From NCBI GenBank assembly GCA_016218465.1, contig JACREA010000242.1, positions 1 to 9,931 of the forward strand: 9,931 nucleotides of DNA, written 5' to 3'. The translations under genes were made by a program, and so were the position numbers. Positions 5,214-9,931 of the stretch are shown one piece after another. The notes beneath the pieces were generated by a model. It did no database searches and had not been told where the DNA came from. It saw nothing but the letters and a program-made list of their open reading frames with translations. Position 1 is the stretch's first letter, and the number at the start of each line of letters is the position of its first letter. The stretch is from Nitrosomonadales bacterium (GTDB taxonomy: Bacteria; Pseudomonadota; Gammaproteobacteria; Burkholderiales; Gallionellaceae).

Positions 5214-8021
5214 TTAAAATTGCGAACTCGGTTCCATCGGTTCAGGAGGCATGAACACCGGTTGCGCTCCGGGGTGGTCAAAAGAGTAGCGCAGATATAT
5301 CAGCGCCCTGTTAGGCGCGTAAAAATCGGAGCGATCAATAGAGAGTAAACCTCCGGCAAATAATTTAGGTTCGAATTGATATTCCCACGCGGCCTTTATT
5401 GAGAAGCCCTTACCTTGACTGGTCCCACCCGTATAAATGGGAGTGGTGAAATTAAGTGGCGCAAGAGCAGTTGCCTGAGCCTGCATCGAGCTGTCTGTGG
5501 GGAAGAATTGCGCATCCTGCATTTGTGTATTGGATGCCGAGACTGAACCGCGCAGCATATATGAGAAGCGAGGCCAGCGTTCTGCGTAAGTAATGGGTAA
5601 TGACAGCGAACGATAATTACGCGGGCTGTAATAGCCGCCGTGCCCGAAAGTATATTCGCCCGCATTCTGGCTGTGATGCAAGTACATGCCGGTGAGGCCA
5701 AGCGAGAAAACGCGATTTTCCTCGTTGACAACGCGCCACTGCTCACCCGCCATGATTTGAATCCGCTGGTTGGATTGCACATTGAGTCCGGTCAGGTTGT
5801 GCCAACCGAACGATGACCAAAAACCAAAAGTTTCTCCCTTGTCGAGACTGAGACCAAATCGTCCACCCGTCGCCACCACCCCGCCCCAGACTCTGCCCGT
5901 ATTGGGATCCTTTGTGCCCGCAAAGGATAGCAAGCTGCCAGTGACCGCACGCCGCGATGCCTCAAGCGAATAGCCATATTCTCCAAGATCGCCTTTTTGC
6001 CGTATTGCTCCGACGGTATTGGATACCGGGAAATTGAGAGGGGTAAATCCAATATCTGCGCTGAGATCACCACGCTGGTAGCCTGCTGTAAACGACATGC
6101 CTTGTTCAGTCTGCCGCAACATTGTTGATGCACAAGTTGGCTGGCAGAGCAGCAAGCTGCCAAAACGATCATTGGTTGTAGCGACAGTTCCTGAGCTCAA
6201 TCTGACCAGATCAGTTCTGAAAAATAACTCGTCGTTCTTGTGCCAGGGCGTTTTGTATTCCAGCGGGATTTCCAGAGAATTATACTGCGACATTCCCGGC
6301 GTGCCTTTGCGGCTGCGTGATTCGATTGCGGAAGACAGCCAATCCGAGCGGCGATCTATTAGCGCTGCCAATTTCTTTTCTTTCCAGTCACGCTGAATTT
6401 TATCGGGGCTGCCGAATTCATCAATGCCGATATTCTCATAGGCAAGCGCGGGCTTTTGTTGACTGCCGTTCTGCGTTGAAACGGCATCGCGAGTAGCGCC
6501 TGGGCGAACATAAGGCTCGGCTACAACCAGCTTCTTCAGGTAATCGATCTCATGATCCAATTGCCCTTCTCGTTGAGCCATTTTCCATGCGTCATAAAGC
6601 ACATACGTAGCTTCCGGATGTGCGGCGATCAGGGAATCAATCAGCTTTTTTGCGCGATCGTATTCCCCGAGATCGGAGTACATGCTGCTGATTGGCAAAC
6701 CAACATAAACTTCATTCGCTGCGCTGTCGGCTGCCCATTCATCCAGTTGCTGCAGCGCTTTGGCGCGCTCACCGGATGCGGTCAGCATCTCTATCAGGCC
6801 GCTTCTGGCCTCCTTGTTCAGCTTATCCAATTTCAGAGTGCGGGCATAGATATCCATTGCGTCTTGCCAGTGGCGTTCGGCACGGTATGCATGCGCATCC
6901 GCAAGCAACAGGTTTTCTTGATCCGGTTTCTGTTTCAAAAATGGCGCAAGCGTCTGGTGAGCCAGAACAGTATTGCCTGCCGATGTTTGTTTCTCCGCCA
7001 TGCGAATGGCTGCAGATTCCTGCAACTCAGCCAATGACGCTCTTTCAGCGGGCGACAGGTTTTGAATCCCTGAGATGGTTTCAAGCTCTTCGCGCAGTTC
7101 CTGATCAGAATCTATCATCGCAAGAAAGGACGCATAGCGCAGATGCCAGTTTACGGAAGGCGGCGTATGGTCGACCTTGACTCTGTCAAACAGTGTACGG
7201 CTATGCTTTATATCGCCAATTTCTGCCCATGCAAGCGCAACCGCAAGGGTAAAATCCTCATTGCCTGAGCTGGTGGCCTCCGCATCAGACAGCATTTCTA
7301 TGGCATCATCTTTTCGCCCGGATTGCATCAGCGACTTGGCGTCCTGCGCCAGATTACTTATCGTCAAACGTTGTTGCAGCATCAACATGTCATGGCTGCG
7401 TTGCGAGGCCTCAATCCGGTTAAAGGTCTTCCGCGCATTACTGCTGTCTCCCAGGTCGGATTGGAATTGTGCCAGGGCATAAAGCGAGTCTGGATCATTC
7501 GGATGCCTGGCCAGCAATTCATCAAATATCGCTAATCCACTGGCGGGATCATTTTGACGCACGTACAGTTTTGCCAATTTTAAATGTAGCCAAGGATCAT
7601 CGGCATCCACTTGTATGGCCTGTTCAAGATATTTGATAGCACGGTTAACCTCCCCCTTCGCCAACCTCAAGTCTGCCTGATCCTGCAGCATGGATGCTTC
7701 GATATGTTTGAGCGAAGCGCCCAACGCACTGCGTTGGGCCGGGGTTAATTGCGCAATCGTCAACTGGACTTTTGACGTCATGCCCTGCTGGCGATAAAGA
7801 GCGATGAGCCCGTTCAGGGCACTGATATCAAGCGGGTCGATAGAAAGCGCTTTACGATAACTGCTTTCCGCCTCCTTGAATTGTCCGCGATCTGCCTGTT
7901 CACGTGCGAGAGTGGTTAGTGCGCCAGACATCTTATTTTGACCAACTTCCTCTGAACGGGAGTGAGTTGAAATTGAGCCAAGCGAAAGGATCGCCGCAAT
8001 AATGACTAACTTTCTGTACAT
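5214..8021 (-). CDS. bcsC: Cellulose synthase outer-membrane export subunit BcsC
   Basis: BcsC carries the cellulose strand across the periplasm and outer membrane. The 935-residue product has a Sec signal peptide (MYRKLVIIAAILSLGSISTHS). A long TPR array spans about residues 30-500, with clear repeats such as REQADRGQFKEAESSYRKALSIDP, LRLAKGEVNRAIKYLEQAIQVDADDP and ERHWQDAMDIYARTLKLD in successive 34-residue spacing. The C-terminal barrel domain (about 575-915) contains GDLSADIGFTPLNFPVSNT, DPNTGRVWGGV and FGHGGYYSPRNYRSLSLPITY. The last strand ends YLRYSF, then about 21 Pro-rich residues follow to a terminal Phe. E. coli BcsC is about 1157 residues, so this protein has fewer TPRs. ATG 8021 is preferred because GAGG lies at a usable distance and the signal peptide is normal; GTG 8027 is in frame. 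The start overlaps the bcsZ end by 16 bases, so the pair is co-translated. Confidence 0.94.
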   Translation of the reverse strand: MYRKLVIIAAILSLGSISTHSRSEEVGQNKMSGALTTLAREQADRGQFKEAESSYRKALSIDPLDISALNGLIALYRQQGMTSKVQLTIAQLTPAQRSALGASLKHIEASMLQDQADLRLAKGEVNRAIKYLEQAIQVDADDPWLHLKLAKLYVRQNDPASGLAIFDELLARHPNDPDSLYALAQFQSDLGDSSNARKTFNRIEASQRSHDMLMLQQRLTISNLAQDAKSLMQSGRKDDAIEMLSDAEATSSGNEDFTLAVALAWAEIGDIKHSRTLFDRVKVDHTPPSVNWHLRYASFLAMIDSDQELREELETISGIQNLSPAERASLAELQESAAIRMAEKQTSAGNTVLAHQTLAPFLKQKPDQENLLLADAHAYRAERHWQDAMDIYARTLKLDKLNKEARSGLIEMLTASGERAKALQQLDEWAADSAANEVYVGLPISSMYSDLGEYDRAKKLIDSLIAAHPEATYVLYDAWKMAQREGQLDHEIDYLKKLVVAEPYVRPGATRDAVSTQNGSQQKPALAYENIGIDEFGSPDKIQRDWKEKKLAALIDRRSDWLSSAIESRSRKGTPGMSQYNSLEIPLEYKTPWHKNDELFFRTDLVRLSSGTVATTNDRFGSLLLCQPTCASTMLRQTEQGMSFTAGYQRGDLSADIGFTPLNFPVSNTVGAIRQKGDLGEYGYSLEASRRAVTGSLLSFAGTKDPNTGRVWGGVVATGGRFGLSLDKGETFGFWSSFGWHNLTGLNVQSNQRIQIMAGEQWRVVNEENRVFSLGLTGMYLHHSQNAGEYTFGHGGYYSPRNYRSLSLPITYAERWPRFSYMLRGSVSASNTQMQDAQFFPTDSSMQAQATALAPLNFTTPIYTGGTSQGKGFSIKAAWEYQFEPKLFAGGLLSIDRSDFYAPNRALIYLRYSFDHPGAQPVFMPPEPMEPSSQF

Positions 8022-9154
8022 ATCCACCTCGGTTTGAATGTGCCATCACGTTCAAATTTGTAATGTCCTTCGAGCCAGCCCAGGCCAAAGAGAGTCAGCA
8101 CTTGATCGTAGTAGTTATCAGTCCGGTCAAGCGGAGAAAGCGCAACGATTCGCTGATGCTGTTGATGCAGCGCTACACCCTGTTTTGATGCTTTCAGAAA
8201 AGGAATGAGTGCGGATGAAAATCCGGCTGAAGCACTTTCCTTGACAACTCCGCTAGGCGTATTAATTTCTCGCAACAGTGTGCCGCTACTGGCCACGTGG
8301 CGCCCCATCGGGGCTAATTTTTTCAGCAGTATATGAGATGCAGTATCCCGGCTGTCCAGCATCCCTGCCCATAAATAGACACGGATTGCATTAAAGCCAC
8401 TCCCTAGCGCAGCCGAATTGCCGGACAGAAATCCTTTGCCAGTCTGATAATCCACCCACTCTGGAACAAAGCCTAGTGGCGAGGAGCGAACGATAATTTC
8501 GAGCGAAGTCTCAGCAATTTTTTTCCAGTCAGAGTCAGGATAAGTTACCGCGAAGCGGCGCATGATCTGTATTGGCAGGTAGCTGGGATTAAACCGCCAA
8601 GTGGTTTCATCGGCATGAAAACCTTTCGGTCCGGGTAAAAGCACGAGTCCCAATCCCGGTATTTCCGCCGTTTCCTCCCTCAAAATTCGCGCAGCCAGGA
8701 GCTCGGCAAGAGCCGAATATTTTGGGGTTTTCCATAACCGCCCGGCTTCATTCAGCGCATATGCGATCCAGAGGTCGGCATCGGTTGCCGCATTGCCATC
8801 TATCACGCCCCAGCTTTCATCAGTGCGTTTTCCCCAATTCCACGCGGGAAGCTGGCTGGTCAGGTCACCGTTGGCCAAATTGTTTTCTGTCCAACGCAGG
8901 ATCAGGTCAAATGAGGCGCGATCATTCGCGATTAACGCAAACATCAATCCATAGGCCTGCCCTTCAGAGGTAGTTACATGTTGCGGAAGTGAGCGGTCGA
9001 CTACTCGCCCCTCATCGCTGACAAACTTGCTGCGAAAGCTGTTCCATGCAGGCCAGTTTTCGCATTTGCCATCGCTCGCATCAACGGGAAGCGGACAGGA
9101 AAGCAATCCGATAAAAACAAAGAAGATCATTTTGATGGTGGTGCGATGTGACAA
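8006..9154 (-). CDS. bcsZ: Cellulose-synthesis endoglucanase BcsZ, GH8 family, with Asn at the general-base position
   Basis: BcsZ is the periplasmic endo-1,4-beta-glucanase of bacterial cellulose systems and trims or releases strands during export. The 382-residue product starts with a signal peptide carrying R4 and K8 and the hydrophobic run MIFFVFIGLLSC; cleavage after VDA is likely, though LLSC is a weak lipobox alternative. GH8 motifs are TTSEGQAYGLMFAL (61-74; E64 is the expected proton donor), PAWNWGK (103-109), DGNAATDADLWIAYALNEAGRLW (119-141) and RFNPSYLP (187-194). The segment equivalent to E. coli SSYDAIRVYMW reads SGFNAIRVYLW, so the expected base Asp is N255 (codon AAT at 8392-8390). 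The start is TTG: GGGGAG lies 4 bases upstream, and the in-frame ATG at 9130 would lose the charged n-region and has no ribosome site. It is first in a leftward bcsZ-bcsC unit, divergent from bcsG. Confidence 0.93.
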   Translation of the reverse strand: MSHRTTIKMIFFVFIGLLSCPLPVDASDGKCENWPAWNSFRSKFVSDEGRVVDRSLPQHVTTSEGQAYGLMFALIANDRASFDLILRWTENNLANGDLTSQLPAWNWGKRTDESWGVIDGNAATDADLWIAYALNEAGRLWKTPKYSALAELLAARILREETAEIPGLGLVLLPGPKGFHADETTWRFNPSYLPIQIMRRFAVTYPDSDWKKIAETSLEIIVRSSPLGFVPEWVDYQTGKGFLSGNSAALGSGFNAIRVYLWAGMLDSRDTASHILLKKLAPMGRHVASSGTLLREINTPSGVVKESASAGFSSALIPFLKASKQGVALHQQHQRIVALSPLDRTDNYYDQVLTLFGLGWLEGHYKFERDGTFKPRWICTES

Positions 9155-9280
9155 TTTTCTCCCCTGAGCCGATTTTTCCGCTGACAGGGCTGGCGCACCC
9201 CGATTAAAGGAAAACAGGCATTTTCAAGCAAAAGTCCATACTGGGTTATTCGATCTCGAACTCGTGGCCGCGCAACCAGT

Positions 9281-9313
9281 TGACCCACCTTGCTTTCCAG
9301 CAAGGCGGGGTCA
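9281..9313. repeat. Strong hairpin in the bcsZ leader side
   Basis: Outer arms TGACCC (9281-9286) and GGGTCA (9308-9313) and inner arms CCTTGC (9288-9293) and GCAAGG (9300-9305) make a 12-base-pair stem with a one-by-two internal bulge and a six-base loop. If transcription of bcsZ starts near the candidate -10 boxes at 9339-9375, this stem is in its 5' leader, about 130 bases before the start codon. No T-run follows in either direction, so a terminator is unlikely. Confidence 0.6.
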
Positions 9314-9601
9314 GTCAAAATAAATAGACTCGTCCAACTTTATAGCGCTGGCACAGCCAATCCGGCCAAATTATAGCCCGACAATCCAATTACGCTATAC
9401 GGTATTTGTCGGCTTCATTTTTTCAATCCGCGGAAGGGCGATGCCGCTTTTTATATCGCTGAACTGAACTACCCAGCCTGAGATACACCAGCAAGCTTGT
9501 GCAACCTGCATTCCGGTCCGGTAAAATAAACCGCTTGTTATATAATAATTCGTATTAAAACTATAATAAAAATTCAGGAAAAATTGCAGAGGCGGATTTG
9601 T

Positions 9602-9659
9602 CAGAGCGGAAAGGAATTGAGTGGTCCGGTTTCACTCTTGTTCATTCATTCTCGCTCTG
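9602..9659 (+). repeat. Nested inverted repeat in the bcsG leader
   Basis: CAGAGCG at 9602-9608 and CGCTCTG at 9653-9659 are perfect seven-base inverted arms. Inside them GAGTG at 9619-9623 and CACTC at 9633-9637 form a second stem. The structure ends 34 bases before the bcsG start codon and lies downstream of the AT-rich promoter zone, so it is probably transcribed. Confidence 0.45.
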
Positions 9660-9693
9660 CAATACCTGTCTAAGCCCCTGAGGGATCGCATTC

Positions 9694-9931
9694 ATGAGCC
9701 AGACTGCCGCACAAATACCCGAGTCAAACACCACTTCGGCGCAGGCCAGGAACCTCAAGTCTCGCCTTGCCAATATTTCGGCCAATATTTCGATGGGACT
9801 ATGGGGCTTCTACTTCATTGCAAAATTGGCCCTGTACTTGAAAGAGCTGATTGGCTTCCACACCTTGGCAAACCTTGCCTTTGCTGCTTTCATATTGTTT
9901 CCGGTAAAGCATGTGCTCTGGCGCAGAGTAA
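9694..9931 (+). CDS. bcsG: Cellulose phosphoethanolamine transferase BcsG, N-terminal part, cut by the right window edge
   Basis: BcsG is an inner-membrane enzyme with a periplasmic alkaline-phosphatase-fold domain that transfers phosphoethanolamine from lipid to cellulose. Only 79 residues are present and the catalytic domain is outside. The assignment rests on the first membrane helices: GLWGFYFIAKLALYL, GFHTLANLAFAAFILFP and KHVLWRRV align in order with E. coli BcsG GWNFYFLVKFGLLW, NFHPLLNLVFAAFLLMP and RYSLHRLR, recalled from memory. A soluble N-terminal stretch rich in Ser, Ala and Asn (about 1-33) precedes the first helix, longer than I recall for E. coli, and contains a duplicated ANIS. 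The ribosome site GAGGG at 9680-9684 lies 9 bases before ATG. Position opposite bcsZ supports a cellulose role. In E. coli bcsG is also in an operon divergent from bcsRQABZC. A different polytopic protein is a small possibility. Confidence 0.83.
   Translation, partial: MSQTAAQIPESNTTSAQARNLKSRLANISANISMGLWGFYFIAKLALYLKELIGFHTLANLAFAAFILFPVKHVLWRRV
9769..9792 (+). repeat. Twelve-base tandem duplication in the bcsG 5' end
   Basis: GCCAATATTTCG occurs twice in direct contact, at 9769-9780 and 9781-9792, and duplicates the residues ANIS before the first membrane helix. The unit is a multiple of three, so gain or loss keeps the frame. Confidence 0.85.

Larger units (their letters stand above)
9155..9693. 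promoter_or_regulatory. Divergent bcsZ/bcsG control region, 539 bases without a recognised gene
   Basis: This gap is long for a bacterial divergent pair. Toward bcsZ, TATAAT on the minus strand at 9375-9370 and TATAAA at 9344-9339 are candidate -10 boxes, without convincing -35 boxes. TTCGA-TC-TCGAA at 9249-9260 is a short palindrome. Toward bcsG, 9535-9580 is very AT-rich, with TATAAT at 9541-9546 and 9562-9567 and TTGTTA at 9535-9540 at poor spacing, so the promoter cannot be fixed by eye. GCGG at 9430-9433 pairs with CCGC at 9444-9447 just before five Ts, a weak terminator-like site on the plus strand. GGTCCGGT occurs twice, at 9515-9522 and 9623-9630. I found no c-di-GMP riboswitch core. 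Short frames here do not resemble BcsF or other Bcs subunits. Confidence 0.55.

Noticed and set aside
5072..5281. 69-codon minus-strand frame after the bcsC barrel
   Set aside because: It begins inside bcsC in another frame, has no ribosome site, and matches nothing I recognise.
6552..7482. Plus-strand frames of 100 to 162 codons within bcsC
   Set aside because: They lie antisense to the clear TPR array and have no recognisable features; long shadow frames are expected there.
9127..9318. 63-codon minus-strand frame upstream of bcsZ, considered as BcsF or another small Bcs protein
   Set aside because: It has no membrane segment or resemblance to BcsF or BcsR, overlaps the bcsZ start, and crosses the strong hairpin.
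9361..9693. c-di-GMP riboswitch in front of bcsG
   Set aside because: The GEMM core segments are not recognisable on either strand, although the gene context made it worth looking for.

Overview
This window looks like a chromosomal segment of a betaproteobacterium. A Gallionellaceae/Nitrosomonadales-type background is my best guess from the protein sequences, and no marker gene here proves it. It carries seven whole protein genes and two genes cut by the window edges. I see no tRNA, rRNA, CRISPR array or transposase.

Left part (1-4500): the first two thirds of nothing more than the N-terminal portion of purL (purine synthesis) runs leftward off the edge from 1121. Divergent from it is a rightward four-gene block: nnrD (repair of hydrated NAD(P)H), a spermidine-synthase-like SAM-fold protein, lemA, and a membrane protein with a GIDE-like domain. 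nnrD and the SAM-fold gene overlap, and lemA and the GIDE gene are 5 bases apart, so these are two tightly coupled pairs. A GC-rich hairpin at 4471-4498 separates this block from a convergent, leftward cytochrome b561 gene (4532-5053).

Right part (5214-9931): a bacterial cellulose locus. bcsZ (periplasmic GH8 endoglucanase) and bcsC (outer-membrane export porin with TPR repeats) overlap and run leftward. The start of bcsG (cellulose phosphoethanolamine transferase) runs rightward off the edge at 9931. The 539 bases between bcsZ and bcsG hold structured leaders and AT-rich DNA and are the likely control region. BcsG implies an E. coli-like class II system making phosphoethanolamine-modified cellulose. 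The synthase genes bcsA and bcsB are not in the window.

The most notable points are two repeats that sit inside coding sequence without closing the frame: a REP-like inverted pair in nnrD and a heptanucleotide array in purL. BcsZ also has Asn where the GH8 general-base Asp is expected, the SAM-fold protein lacks the aminopropyltransferase signature, and the GIDE-like protein contains a textbook EF-hand loop. I found no wholly new multi-gene system. The window is mostly known families with unusual details.
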